A stretch of 51,079 nucleotides of DNA from Mycoplasmataceae bacterium (GCA_031281465.1 JAITFH010000015.1:1-51079), one strand, 5' to 3'; shown: positions 17,345 to 30,596, numbered from the stretch's first letter. The notes: generated from the letters alone by a model not told the origin. Numbers and translations: made by a program.

Positions 17345-20300
17345 ATGAGACTTTTTAAAAAAAATAAGCTCGCTAAAATTAGCGTATTTTCGCTATCATT
17401 TCTTTTTGGTTTTTCCACCATACTTACCAGTTGCCAGACATTAACAGAAACATCTAAAAATTTTAGCACCGAACCTGCATCACAAATTATCGGAGAAACA
17501 GAGTTAACTTCTTTACCAAATACAGCAGGAACATCTCCGAAATATGATTTAGATGACGGTGATAAAAATGGAACGTGAAATCTTAGTGTTACTTCGCCAT
17601 CAAGTTATGCAAGTTATTTTTCTTTTAATGCAAACGATAGAAAAATTTCTTGAACTGGATTACCTATTGAAAACTATGTTCTAAAACTTAGCTGGACTGC
17701 ATCAGGAAGTTCAACACCTAATGCAGAAAAAGTAATCACACTGAAAGTTAATAGCAACAGCGGTGGTTCTACACCAACCCCTTCAGGAACAGAATTAACT
17801 TCTTCTGGTAATATACCATGAGATGGTTTTTACAAAAGAACGACAATTCCAGAAGCTAATGAATATAACTATTGTCCTAATTTTTTACTCCCTAGCTCTA
17901 TTTTTAATGGTACATCATTACCAATTTTAGATAACTTTAGAATTAATAATTTTATGCAAACAAATACTTTTTTGTTGCTAACAACTAATCCTAGCCTTAT
18001 GAAATTTACTGACAATGGGAATGAATATTATCACAAAAGAATTTTTATAGGAAAAGATCCAAATTATGACTATTTAGATAACTACGCAGATACTACAAAT
18101 ATACGAACAATAGAATTTGAAATCAACCCCACACTAGACTCACAAGATTTTAGCACTTGGTATAATATTTATTTAACAAAAGATTCAGGATACACAAGAA
18201 CATATATTCTTGAAAAAGGAATGTGAAAATCGAACTATGTGGATACTGATACCGGCTTGTTAACAATAAATAATTTTTTTCAAGATTACGATGTAGTTCG
18301 TGACATTACTACAACAGGAGTGTGTAAAGGTTCTCCTTTTGACAGCAACAATCCAGTTCCTTCTAATAACCTTTTTTCTTTTATTCGTCCTATCGCTGAA
18401 GAATCCGCATATACCTCTAAACTTTTTGTAAATGGTGTAGAAGTTACTAGTGATTCAGACTACAAAATATCCAATTTTAAATTTGGAATTAAAAAGAGTT
18501 CTATAAAGGTGGGATACAAATATAACTTTTTATTCAATATTACATACAAAAGCGTAACATACTATAAAACCATTACCATTGAAGGAAACGAATTATACGA
18601 GGTAGATAAATATCAAAACAACACAAATTACTATGTAGATATTGATAAAGTTAAAACAAATAGTATAGTTATAAACCCAACCAATAGTGATATTTATTTA
18701 CCTAATGATGTTACGTTTCATTTGAATCCAACAAATAGCCAAGCAACCGCAGATAAAAACTCGTTCAACTTAAAGTATAAAATTGAAGAAAATCATACTG
18801 TCGGAGAAATTTCTTGGAGTAATTTAGAAAACACTACAGGAAATAATAAAATTTGAACATTTGAATTTAAAATAAAAGCACCATATTCTGGTAAAATATT
18901 TAAAATTTTATTTAACTTCTTTTTAATGCCGATGGCAATTTCTGACAATAATAATGACTTAACTGATGGTACGGAAGCTGATGGAAGTCAATATATTGCC
19001 TTAACTGCTCGTTCAAGCACTATCGGTGTTGCTAACAAAACATTCACCGTCTCTTCTACTATTCCTGGTATAAAACTTGTTAGTGCTTTAAACGGTGGAA
19101 CAGAAAACAAAACTGATGGTTCAGGAAGAATATATTTGAAAGGAAAAACTGAGTTGCAAAATTCAGGGAATGTTTCTTATATTATTTCTTTAAGCTTAAA
19201 CAATTTTACTTTAGACACGACATACGTCATATTACCTGGACAACATCGAACACTACCAATTGATGAAAAAATTTACAAAATGGAGGAGATTCAGTTTGGT
19301 GCAGATACTAAATACCAAATTCAAGGATGAAGTGAGGATTTTATCAGTGTGCTTTCTAAAACGGACAGTGAAATAGAAACATACATAATAAATGCTGGTT
19401 TAGGTAGTTATAAATTCGGAAATTATTTAGAAGTAAACTTATCAGGTCAATTTTTAGCATGGAATGCTGATTTTAAAAATGCTTTAGTGTGAAGCAAATT
19501 GAACATTGATAAGTTAAATTTTCAAGATTCTAATTGGATAGTTTGAAGTAATAGTACCACTAAATTTTATTCTGGGTTTGAATCTTTTAAAGGAGTAACT
19601 TCAAATTCCTTAAAAGAAATCGATTTAAGCGGCGCATGTTTTTTTGCTTCGGTAAAAACTCTTACTGGTACTAACAAAAAGTTAACTATAAGCGATACAA
19701 AAGAATGAAATGCATATATGAATTACAACTGAACATCTGGTACAACTGAGCATGTTAGAGAATATCAGACTGAGTATCACAGTGCTTACCACACTTTTGA
19801 TGGATGCAATTTCAAAAATCTAAAAATCTTAAATTTAGGAAAAGCTAATTTCTTTATGCCAGATTTCCTAGATTCAATCGATGGACCTTGAGCTATTAAT
19901 TTGAGTGATACTAACATAGCTCACTATTATCTCACTTCAGGTACGACTATTAAAATTTTTGGTGCTTCATCAACATTTCTTGGAGCTACTATTGGTAGCG
20001 ACGAATCATTCGCAACTTTTAGTTTTAAAGAAACGAAGTTTTTTTCTGGTTACAATGATGATAATACAATATCTAATTTTAATGTTAATAGCAATTACAA
20101 TAGATCGGGACAAAAAAATTATTTAAATATGGAAGTGACAAGCGGAAGTCGAATGTTTTATGGTTCAACGATTTATGCACAAGATTTAACTTTTGATGAT
20201 GTGAAATTCTATCCATGAATAAATGTTGCTCCTGGAACCAGTGGTGATAATTTTATTTTTGGAGTAAGTGGTGCGAACATTGGAAACGAAATGTTTCAAA

Positions 20301-21190
20301 CAGCAAAAATTCATACTTCGAAAATATGTTTTACAAATTGTATTTTTGCAAGAGATTACTCCATAAATAAAGACAATTCGGTGGCATTAAGTATAAAGGT
20401 ATTAGATCACAGCTTTGCTTCTAGTACGCTATATGGCGTTTCTGAAATCACTGTTGATGAGACAAACCATTTTACCATAGAAGATAAATCTATGTTTCCT
20501 GTATATGGAAAATCAACTCTGAGCTTATTTGATTCTGCATTTGCTAACATTGATAATAAAGGAAAAACTCAAAAAATAAATCTTGAGTGTATATTAAATA
20601 TGAGAATAAGATCAGGAGAATCTACAATTAAAGGAATCTCAACTATACAAATTTTTCAAAACACTTTTGAAAACTTTGTACCAAATACTGAATGCCATAT
20701 TTCAATAGGGTGAAATACTAATCCTTCTAATATAGATTACTTGCATTTATCTTCTCTTCAATTAATATTTTTTGATGGTGCATTTGCTAATTTTGGTGGT
20801 ACAGAAAATTATGTAAAAGTATACGGAGAGTTTGATTATTATGCGGCACAATTAATTGTTGGTACCGGAAAATGAAATCCTGGTTTTGTGGATGTAAAAA
20901 GCATTGATCTTTCTAAAATGATATTCGCTGATTACACCTTTACCTCTACGGTAACGTACGATAATCTTTTCGACGGAATAAACACCGACAGAGAATCTAG
21001 TTCGGGAACTTATATTTATTTACCGAACCTAAATACAACCAGTAGTCAAAAATTTGATAGATTTAAACTTGGATATTACTGTTTTAATTGAAACCGTAAT
21101 GATGTTTTTGTTTTTGTCGGTTATTCAAGTCGTCCTATATTTATGCTAGAAGGAGATCCTGCTTGACAGTTTTACAATTATTCTACTTAA
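17345..21190 (+). CDS. Giant surface lipoprotein, paralog 3 of 4
   Basis: 1,281 residues. The signal peptide has the lipobox ILTSC near residue 30. The N-terminus (KNKLAKISVFSLSFLFGFSTILTSCQT) is nearly identical to that of paralog 4, so these two are probably the most recent duplication. Domain order is as in the others: a short Pro/Ser/Gly linker SGGSTPTPSG near residue 140, the LMKFTDNGNEYYHKR and FDSNNPVPSNNLFSF blocks, FGIKKSSIKVGYKYNFLF, a hydrophobic IFKILFNFFLMPM near 520, ENKTDGSGRIYLKGKT, then BspA-like repeats (MFQTAKIHTSKICF, FASSTLYGVSEIT, GTYIYLPNLNT). It sits alone downstream of the phosphopantetheinyl transferase gene with its own promoter. Confidence 0.85.
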
Positions 21191-21259
21191 TGACTAATTA
21201 AAAGTCTATAACTATTAGCTATAGATGAGTGTAGATTTTTGCCATATTTACAAAATATT

Positions 21260-21265
21260 TATAAT
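21260..21265 (+). promoter_or_regulatory. -10 box of giant paralog 4
   Basis: TATAAT ends seven bases before the ATG at 21273. The 82-base gap after paralog 3 holds only a weak inverted repeat (TCTATA/TATAGA near 21206-21228). Confidence 0.5.
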
Positions 21266-21272
21266 ATTTACA

Positions 21273-24200
21273 ATGAAATTATTTAAAAAAAACAAGTTTG
21301 CTAAAATTAGTATATTTTCGCTATCATTTCTCTTTGGTTTTTCTACTATACTTACTGGTTGTCAAACCTGAACACAAACAACTAAAAATTTTAGTAATAC
21401 AAAATCAGAACATATTTTAGGAGAGGATAACCTAACTTCTTTGCCAAGTACTCCTGGAATATCTCCAAAATATGATTTGGATGGAGATGATAAGAACGGA
21501 ACATGAGCATTGACATCTAATAAAAACATTGGAAGTTTTACTTTTAGTTCTGAAAGAAAAATTTCTTGAACCGAATTAGCGAAAGGAACATATAACCTAA
21601 CACTTAGTTGGGAATCAGCAGATAAAACAACAACCTTAACCAAAACGATAACCCTAACGGTTGCTGATAGTGGTGGTTCTACTCCTTCGCCAACTCCATC
21701 TGGAAAAGAATTAACAGCTTCTGGGAATGTACCGTGAGATGGTTTTTACAGAGAACAAGATAATAGTACTTACAACTATTGCCCTAACTTTTTATCTCCA
21801 AGTAATTTTTATCCTAACAATTTATCAACTTTAAATAATTGAAAAATAGACGACTTTATCGGTACCACACCACAATTTCTATTACTAACTACCAACCCTA
21901 ATCTTATGAGATTTAGTGATAATGGTAACGAATATTATCACAAAAGAATTTTTGTAAGTGCTGATCCACGTTTAATTCACGAGTGAGATGCTACAAAAAT
22001 ATCTACAATAGATTTTGAAATTGCCCCTGTACCTGGTGCAGATGTAAAATCCTGATATCATATTTATTTGACAAAAGATGAAGGATATACAAGAAGAGAG
22101 ATATTTGAAAACGGAACATGAGATGAAAAATATGTTGATACTGACACTGGTTTTTTAACAATAAATGACTTTTTTGATGACCCTTGCATAGTTAGAGATG
22201 TCACTACGGTGGGTGTATGTAAAGATTCTCCATTTAATCCTAATAACCCAGTTCCTTCTAATAATTTGTTCTCTTTTATTCGTCCTTTCCGTGGTGAAAG
22301 TTGCACATATAGTCTCACTGTAAATGGTGTAAAAATAAAAGATTATGACACTAACTATAGTATAAAAAATTACAAATTTGGAATTAAAAAAAGTTCCATA
22401 CTGGTAGGGTACAAATATAACTTTTTATTCAATATTACATATGGAAATACAACATACTACAAAGTAATTACTATCGAAGGTAGTGAATTATACAAAGTAG
22501 ATGGTTATCAAAATGATACAAATTACTATATAGATATCGATAAAGTTGAAAACAAATGTGTAGACATAAACCCAGCAAATAGTCAAATTTATATGGCTAA
22601 CGATGTTACATTTGATTTAACTCCCTCGAATAGTCAAGCAACATTAGAGAGTAATCTTTTTAGTTTAGCTTATAAAACTGCTGATGGTAAAACTGTTGGT
22701 GAAATCTCTTGACATGACTTAAGTAACAATACCGGTAATAATAAGATTTGAGTATTTGAATTTAAAATAAAAGTACCATTTTCTAGCAAGATATTTAAAA
22801 TTATTTTTAATTTCTTTTTATTACCAATATCGTTTGTTACTTCAGACAAAAATTTAATTGATGGTAAAGAAGCTAATGGTACTCAGTTTATTAATCTGAA
22901 TGTACGTGCTTCCAGTGTTAGTGTAAGTAATAAAACATTTACTGTTTCCTCTTCTATTCCTGGAATAAAACTTATTAGTGCTTTAACTGGTGGAACAGAA
23001 AATAAAACAGATAGTTCGGGAAGGATATATTTAAAAGGTAAAACTGACTTACAAAACGAAAGTAATGTTTCTTACATCATCACCATAGCTATTAACAATT
23101 TTACTTTAAATATACCGTATACTATCCAACCTGGAAACCAGTGCACACTAGATGTTAATGATAAAATTTATAAGATGTCAAATATCGTTTATAACGGAAA
23201 CAACAAATCTCAGATTGAAGGATGAAGTGATGATTTTATTAGTGTGCTCTCTAAAACAGATAGTGAAATACAAGCTTATATACGAGGGAATGGAACACCT
23301 GGATATGAATTTGGAGATTATTTAAAAGTAAATTTATCTGACAAATTTATCGCATGAAACGCTAATTTTACAAACGCATTAGTATGAAGTAAATTAAATA
23401 TCAATATATTAGATTTTAGAGATTCTAATTGGATAGTTTGAAGTAGCGATTCTAAGAATTTTTATTCTGGTTATCAATCTTTCAAAGGAGTAACCTCAAA
23501 CTCTTTAAAAGAAATTAATTTAGAAAATGCTTGCTTTTTTTCTGCAGTAAAGATGATAAATAATGGTAAGCTAAGCATCGAAGCAGAAAACGAGTGAAAT
23601 GCTTATATGAACCCTAAATGGACATCTGGAAAAGATGAACGAAGTAGAGAACAAATAACTGAATATCATACTGCTTACCATACTTTTGAAGGTTGTAATT
23701 TTAAAAATCTAAAAACCCTAAATTTAGAAAAAACTAACTTTTTTTTAAAAGATTTTTCAATCACAGAACCTAAAGCTTGAAACATTATTTTAAATGATAG
23801 TGATACGGCTCGTTACAGTTTTGGCTCAGGAACGAAGATTAAGATTTTCGGTGCTTCAGCGACATTTATCAATACTACCTTCGGTAATGAAGAAACGCCT
23901 ACAAAATTTAATTTTAAAAATATGAAGTTTTTTTCTGGTCATAATGATGAGAATGTGGAAGCTGTCTTTGACATCATTAATAACTATAGCAAATACCCTG
24001 ATATAAACTATTTAAATATAGAAGTTACTAGCGGAAATCAAATGTTCTATGGGTCAACAATTTATGCAGAAGATTTAACTTTTGAAGACATAAATTTTTA
24101 CCCATATATAAAATTCACCCCTCATACAACTCTTGCTTATGAATTTGATTTTGGAATAAATGGTGCGAATATTGGTAGTGAAATGTTTAAAACTACAAAA

Positions 24201-25112
24201 ATACATGCGGCAAAGATATTATTTAAAAATTGTGTTTTTGCAAGAATATATACTGCAGATAATAATTTAACACCATTAACTATAAAAATATTAGATCGTG
24301 GTTTTGCTTCTAGTACACTATATGGTGTTTGTGAAATTAATATAGACAATACCAATCACTTTACTACAACCCAAAGCCAATGGTTCAAGTTATACAATAA
24401 AACGACCCTAAGTTTATTTGAGTATGCATTTGCTGATATTGATAACAAGGGGAAAACTCAAAAAATTAGCATCGACTGTGTATTAAATATAAAATTAGAT
24501 AAAGCAGCATCTCCTGAATCAAATATAGGAATTCCAATGATAGTAGGAAGGCCAACTGTAGGAATTTTTCAACATACTTTTGAAAATTTTGTACCTAATA
24601 CCGAATGCCATATTTTAATAGGATGAGATGCTAGTCAATCCAATATTACTATGAATATGTCAGAGTATTTTCCACTTCTATTTTTTGATGGAGCATTTGC
24701 TGGTTTTGGAGGCACAGAAAATTATGTAAAAGTATATGGAAAATTTAATCTAGGAATAGCACTTTTACTTGAGGATAACGAAAATTGAAATCTTGGTTTT
24801 GTGTGTGTTAAAAGCGTTGACCTTTCTAAAATGATTTTTGCTGATTCGAACTTTGGTAATCAAACAATAGTATACGAAAACCTTTTTTTAAATATAAATT
24901 CAGGATTTAATTCCAAGACAGGAACTTATATTTATTTACCTACACAAGATACAACCCCAGAACAAAAGTTTGACAGTTTTGTAATTGCAAATTCTTTTGG
25001 TAGAAACTACGATAATGTTTGTGTTTTTGTAGGTTACAGCAGTGAACCGATATGATTCACAGACGCATATTACTATTGACAGTATTACCCTTACAGCATT
25101 TGACAACAATAA
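21273..25112 (+). CDS. Giant surface lipoprotein, paralog 4 of 4
   Basis: 1,279 residues. The lipobox is ILTGC near residue 30. Blocks are as in paralog 3, including the linker GGSTPSPTPSG, LMRFSDNGNEYYHKR, FNPNNPVPSNNLFSF, FGIKKSSILVGYKYNFLF and IFKIIFNFFLLPI. The repeat region contains MFYGSTIYAEDLTFEDINF, MFKTTKIHAAKILFKN and FASSTLYGVCEINI, an F-...-I-x-F period close to that of BspA LRR_5 repeats. It ends YYYWQYYPYSIWQQ, with Trp from TGA and a TAA stop at 25110. Similarity to its tandem neighbour gives scope for gene conversion. Confidence 0.85.
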
Positions 25113-25138
25113 TAGACTATTCCAAACAACATTTAACT

Positions 25139-25157
25139 AAGTATATAAAATATACTT
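25139..25157. repeat. 19-base palindrome, copy 2
   Basis: Identical to 17216-17234 (AAGTATATAAAATATACTT). It lies 27 bases after giant paralog 4. No T run follows, so a terminator role is not supported. Confidence 0.7.
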
Positions 25158-25219
25158 GGAAATAGTGTTCCAAAAACCCTAACTAATTATTATCCAAACT
25201 GCTAGAATATAATTCCCCT

Positions 25220-26710
25220 ATGACAAAGTTTGAAGAATTCTTATTATTTCAGAAAAAAATAAATGCATTTAGATTAGCTTTTTCTACTATTGGGTATGAT
25301 GCTCTAACGGTAGCTCCAAAAGATGGTACGGAATATCGTGGAGAAGCTTTAAGTATTTTATCTGGAGAATATTACAATTTAGTAAACTCCCCTGAATATA
25401 TCGAATTAGTCAAAGAACTTAAAGAAGACAAAAACTTATCTTATGAACAAAAAAGAATGATTGATTTAGCTTATCGTGATTTAGTTCAAATTATTAAAGT
25501 TCCTAAAGAACTATACACATATTGAACCAAACTTACAAACGATTCTTACCAAGCTTGGCATGATGCTAAAGAAAAATCTAACTATGCTGAGTTCGAACCA
25601 TTCTTACAAAAAGTATTGGATAATAGTAAGAAAATAGCTGAATATTGTGCTGAGTCAAATGCTGATTTATACGACTACATGTTAGATGTTTATGAACCAG
25701 GAATGAGCAAAAAAGACTACGATGAATTCTTTGATATGTATAAAAAAGAAATTATTCCTTTAGTCAAAGAACTTAACAACAATCCTAAACCTAACGATGC
25801 ATTCTTAAATTTAGATTACGATTTAAACAAACAAAGAGAATTTACACAAGAAATTATGAATTATTTAGGAGCTGATAAAAACAGATTTTACTGTGGAGAA
25901 ACAGAACATCCGTTTAGTAATCAAATATCAATGGGTGATGTAAGAATTGCTACTAAATATACTTTAAACAATATGATAGATAATGTTTTTAGTGTTATCC
26001 ATGAATTAGGACACGGATTCTTCCAAGCTTATATTGATCCTAAATACGCTTTCACCCCTATTGAAAATAACATTAGTATGGGATTGCATGAATCACAATC
26101 AAGATTTTTAGAGAACTATTTAGCTAGAAGAAAAAGTTTTTGAGTTCCTTTATATCCCAAACTACAAAAACTATTTCCTGAACAACTAAAAGATATTAGT
26201 TTGGATGAATTTGTTAAAGCTGTTAATATCGCTAAGCCATCTTTAGTTAGAACAGAAGCTGATGAACTTACCTATGCTATTCATGTAATTATCAGATATG
26301 AAATCGAAAAAGATTTATTTTCTGGAAAAATCAAAGATGTTAAAACTTTAAACAAAGTTTGAAACGAGAAATATGCTGAATACTTAGGTTTAACTCCTGG
26401 TTCAGATAAAGAAGGAGTATTACAAGATGTTCATTGATCTGATGGAAGTTTTGGATATTTCCCTACTTATGCTTTAGGTTCAGCTTTTGCTGCTCAATTT
26501 TATCAACAATTACAAAGTGAGTTAGATGTGGATAAACTATTAGAAGAAGGAAAGTTTCTAACTATTAAAGAATGATTGATTAAAAACATTTATCAAAATG
26601 GAATTTTATATCCATCAAAAGAGTTAGTAAAAAAAGTTACTAAAGAAGAATTTAATCCTAAATACTATATTGAACATTTAAAAAATAAATATGCTCCAAA
26701 CAAAAAATAA
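25220..26710 (+). CDS. M32 family metallocarboxypeptidase (thermostable carboxypeptidase 1/Taq type)
   Basis: 496 residues, typical for the family. It is a cytosolic zinc enzyme that trims residues from the C-terminus of peptides. The metal site HELGHG lies near residue 260, with the third ligand in MGLHESQSRFLEN near 288-300, the M32 signature of a Glu after LH. The mid-protein segment GETEHPFSNQISMGDVRIATKY and the GYFPTYALGSAFAAQFY segment near 413-430 are also family-typical. A TATAAT at 25208-25213 lies six bases before the ATG. The last 20 bases overlap the next gene, so the two are coupled. For a peptide-dependent mollicute the role is amino-acid salvage (inference). Confidence 0.93.
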
Positions 26711-28562
26711 TGAAGTAATTATTTCCAATAGTGTACTCGCTGAAAGTACACAAAAAAATGCTAAAAAGTTTTTTATTTTGTACAAAACTATTGCTGGTTT
26801 AATCGTCACCGCTTTTGTTTTACAAACCGTCGTTCTATTTGTAATGCAGATTAGGAATAATAGTACATTAGCTAACTTTTTGCTGCAAAGTCTTTTTTAT
26901 ACATATCAAACTTCTATCTTTGCATTTGTGTTTGCTCTATGTGTTTTAATTGTACCAAATTTCATTAACAAAAGTAATGAAATAGTAATTTTACTTTTTT
27001 CACAGTGTCTGGTAGTAAATCTAGTAACATGAGTAGGAATTAAAACATATCATGGGGATAGCTTAAATATTGTTTCAGAAATTTTGACACATGCCTCATA
27101 TATGTTTTTTATGAGCATATATTTTATAGCTAAATTGTTTGATGGAAAAAACAAAATTAATCTTAAAAAGTATTTAATATTTTCTTGAATTACACCAGTA
27201 TTTTTTTATATCTTAGTTATCCCTTTTAATTTTATTCCTTATCCATGAGGTTCGTTTGGTTTAAGTTATAACTATATTACTATCTATGGTTGGTTCACTA
27301 ATTTCAATCCAGAAAATGGTGGTTCGCTACTTCTCATTTTAGGAATTTTTGTACTGTTAGGAGTACAAATAGGAATTGGTTTGTTTCTAATCGCTGTTTT
27401 TAACATTTGTGCTCAAGAAAATAGCGGGTTAAAAAGAAAGAAAATTAGATCAGAAGATATGCTATTTTCTGGAGCATATATTGTCTTTTCTTTTATTCAA
27501 ACATTTATCTTTCTATATATCCATGTAACTAAAATAGATTTAGTAGCTAGTATATTTAGCTATACATTATTTATTATTGAAACGCTATTTGTTTGTACAT
27601 TAATATGAAATATTGTAGCAAACTTTATTAGAAAAATACTTAACAAAAACAATGCGATTGTTTTAATCATTTTTATGTATAACCTAATATTCTGAATTTG
27701 TTTGTTAACGGATGTTGTTGTTAAAGAACTTTATTTTCCAGTATTCATTTCAATTTATGCAATTCTTTCTTTCTTTGTTGCAATATTTTTGTTTACCTAC
27801 AATTTTGCCAAATATATGGTTGATGGAAAACATGTAGTTATCGAAATGAACTTTACTGATGTAGAAGAATTGAGTATTGAATTTAAAAAACAAAAACTAT
27901 TTGAGTTGTTAAAAAAAGCTAAAGAAAAAGGTACAGAGTTTTTGTTTTTAGGAGAACATTTTTTAAATAATATTTATGAACTAAAATGAAACTATGAACA
28001 AGACAAAAATATTGCACTAAAAAAGAGCAACAAAATAATTAAAGAAATAAAACTTCTTACATGGAAATTAAATATGGGTGTGGGGTTTGGATATTATGAA
28101 AATGATGAAGATAAAATATTTTCATCTTATATGGCAATATACAATGGAAGAACCGTTTGTAACCAGAGAAAAATAAGCTACGAGTGAATGAATGCTACTA
28201 AAACTGAAGCAGAAGAAAAATATGGGGTTGGTACAAAAGCTAATTCATTTTATTTAAAGTCAGTTAAAACTAAAATTTCGCTAGGAAATGATGCTGCTTA
28301 TTTTCCAGATAAGTTTAAGTCAAAAAACGGTTTAGTTATATGTCTTTGTTCAAAAAATAAAAAAGATTTTAGCAAAGAAGAACTAGTGAAAAAATTCACT
28401 ATTGTAATTGAAAATAGTCAAGGATGTTTATTTTTGAATTCTTGTTTTATTCATGAAAATATTTACGGTGGATATTTGTATTTTAATAATGGGAAAATTG
28501 AGAATACCGGTAAAGAAAATTCAGATATTTTAAACTTGGATTTTAATAGTTTGAAAAAATAG
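26691..28562 (+). CDS. Polytopic membrane protein with soluble C-terminal domain, unknown
   Basis: 623 residues, overlapping the carboxypeptidase gene by 20 bases. The first 390 residues contain about ten hydrophobic segments, starting with residues 27-52 and 64-90 and ending near 375. The last 230 residues are soluble, Lys/Glu-rich, with a helical stretch (FKKQKLFELLKKAKEKG) followed by a region of strands (TKISLGNDAAYFPDKF, LVICLCSKNKKDF). I do not recognise the family. The overlap with a peptidase gene hints at a role near peptide handling, but this is only context. The start at 26691 is the first ATG of the frame and has no ribosome site. Confidence 0.72.
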
Positions 28563-28602
28563 CTAATACTTTGGCGAACTAATTTTCAGATTACAATAAT
28601 TT

Positions 28603-28608
28603 TATAAT
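28603..28608 (+). promoter_or_regulatory. -10 box of CYWTC-family copy 1
   Basis: TATAAT ends eight bases before the ATG at 28617; the message is probably leaderless. Confidence 0.5.
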
Positions 28609-28616
28609 AGCTAAAT

Positions 28617-29282
28617 ATGGCAAAAGTTGACATTAAAATAGACGAAGAAAACGAAAAAATCAAAAGCATTAAAATTGTATCAATGGAATTTTCTGACGAA
28701 GAATTAGCTCGTATGAAAGAAAAAGATTCAAAACCACCGTCTCCTAATGATTTTGTAAAAGGAGGAAAATATTCTTGAACATTATTTAAAAAACGAATCA
28801 AAGAATTCCCTTTCATCAAAAAACAGCCAAGATTTAAAAAATATTTTTACACAATAAAAAAAACTACACTCAAAGGTGAAGAATGAACTTATAAATACGA
28901 AACAACATTTAGGCAATATAAAAAAATGGGCGATGAACTTATACGATTTATGTCTGACGATGACGGAATTGCAAAAGAGGCAAAAATATTAGGGTGTTAT
29001 TGAACTTGTGCAAAATTTATTTATCATCCAGAACGTCTCGAACAACATAAAGTGGTTGATTCGAAATGATATAGAACAGATTTATATAAAGATTCTTCTT
29101 ATGCACCGATGAAATTTATTCCGATGTCCTTTGCGGAAAATAAAAAAAGAAAAAGCATCGATGGTTTATATATTTTTGGAGGAGAAATAATTTTTACTAA
29201 ATTAATTACAGAAATAGAAAATTATTGTTTAGGACTAACAGATAAAAAACCGGACTTAACAGGCTACATAATTAGAAAATAG
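28617..29282 (+). CDS. Unknown soluble protein, CYWTC family copy 1
   Basis: 221 residues, with no signal peptide or membrane segment. It belongs to a local family with copies at 30643-31286 and 31339-32016. Shared blocks: SDEELARMKEKDSKP, PNDFVKGGKYSWTLFKKRIKEFPFIKKQPR, GCYWTCAKFIYHPE, the MSFAENKKRK block, and the end GLTDKKPDLTGYIIRK. The middle (residues 75-115) differs between copies. The two conserved Cys flanking a WT and the conserved His suggest a structural or metal site, but no known motif is complete. It is Lys-rich throughout. The function is unknown; being multicopy next to an IS element suggests an accessory locus. Confidence 0.8.
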
Positions 29283-29335
29283 AATTTAGACAATATTAGA
29301 AAATATGCATTGTTTGTGTGTACACTAATTTTATA

Positions 29336-29365
29336 ACACCATGTCCCAGTCTTTTAGGGATAAAC
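29336..29365 (+). repeat. Left terminal inverted repeat of the IS
   Basis: Begins ACACCATGTCCCAGTCTTTT and ends GGGATAAAC. It matches the right end in 29 of 30 positions. Confidence 0.9.
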
Positions 29366-29449
29366 AGGTAGGCCATTATGTAGTAAAAATGTATTACAAA
29401 ATATAATATCTAAGTGAAATTAGATGTAAAACAAAAAGGAAATAGAAAA

Positions 29450-29581
29450 ATGATTTCTTTTAGATTAAAAGAAGAGAATATTGAATTAATTAAAAGGTGA
29501 ACTAAAGAAAACAACTCTTCTGAGTCATCGATTATTGATGCTTTAATTGAAAAAGCTAACAACGAGGAGAAGCAACTTTAA
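29450..29581 (+). CDS. Ribbon-helix-helix-like small protein carried by the IS
   Basis: 43 residues: MISFRLKEENIELIKRW, then TKENNSSESSIIDALIEKA and a short tail. A strand-like start (ISFRLKEE) followed by two helices with a Ser-rich turn is the pattern of CopG/Arc-type ribbon-helix-helix DNA-binding proteins, which act as dimers. It has a ribosome site (AAAGGA about 10 bases before ATG) and a TATAAT at 29402-29407. Its 3' end overlaps the 3' end of the transposase gene by 26 bases on the opposite strand. It may repress transposition, or be an antitoxin-like remnant; no toxin is seen. Too short for certainty. Confidence 0.6.
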
Positions 29582-30554
29582 AAGTGTTATTACATAAGTC
29601 GTAAAACATTTTTTTAACTTTATCTATAAGGGATGTGTTTGACTCTTGTTTCATTCAACAACATAATTGCAAATAGTTTAACAAATACTTTTGCTGTACA
29701 CCACGATAATCTCGGATGATTTCCTTCATCATTGAATGCAAACTGTTTACAGAATTAATGTTGTAAATTCCTTTTGATTTTCGTTTTAAAGAATGGTTCA
29801 TTCAGTTTTCTGCTTTAGATTGTTTTATTTCGATTCGAAACATATCAAAAAAAGTTTTATAAGCAGAATCTTTGTCACAAAGCACTAACATTGTTTTCTC
29901 GACATCTATTTTGTCGCTAAAGCATTTTTGCATTTTTTCTACCGAGTTTTTACCATAACCGTTAAATACACAAACAACATTGTTGTTTCTATCTACTCCA
30001 GTTGTAAAACATAGTTTGTCGCGACTAATCCCGCGTAATGCCTTTTTCTTAGTTTGTTTCATTCCTTTTAAACCTTTAGAAGATTTCTTGAAGTAAGTAT
30101 CGTCAACTTCAATAATGTCTTGCAACTTAACTTTATCCATTTTTATTCCAATTATTTTGATTAATTTATGTCTTCAATCAAGTATGGTGTTTTTACTAAC
30201 CTGCAAATTTTCTGCAATGTTTCTTATTGAAACATGAGAAATTGTTTGATTGATAAAACTTGTCCACTTTTCTTTGTCTTTTCAAGTGCCTGAAAAAATT
30301 GTTTTTGTTTGATATCCAAATTTCTTTTTGCAATCGCAGCATTCGAACCTTTGTTTCTCATAAACGTTACCGTCTTTACGTATATGAGCTGAACCGCAAT
30401 GTGGGCAGCAGAAGTACTGTTGTTTGTTTTCTTTCAAAGAATCATACAAGCTTTTATTAGAAGTAGTTTTCTTAGATGTTAACTCTGCGATCAAAATATT
30501 CTTTTGTTCTTCATTTAGTGAAGATATTAGTTCTTTTATCTGTTCAAATACCAT
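29556..30554 (-). CDS. IS1595-family transposase
   Basis: 332 residues with TGA as Trp. The N-terminal zinc ribbon has CPHCGSAHIRKDG followed by FECCDCKKKFG (near residues 50-80). Next is a helix-turn-helix segment (SIRNIAENLQVSKNTILDW). The ISXO2-type catalytic core has Asp in EVDDTYF, Asp in LCDKDSAY, and the family NSVNSLHSMMKE motif in place of the third acidic residue. The frame is uninterrupted under code 4, so the enzyme may be active, while it would be broken in a standard-code host. The ATG lies 43 bases inside the right repeat. Confidence 0.92.
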
Positions 30555-30596
30555 ATTTTTGTTTTATATACATTTTTATTATATTTGTATTACTCA

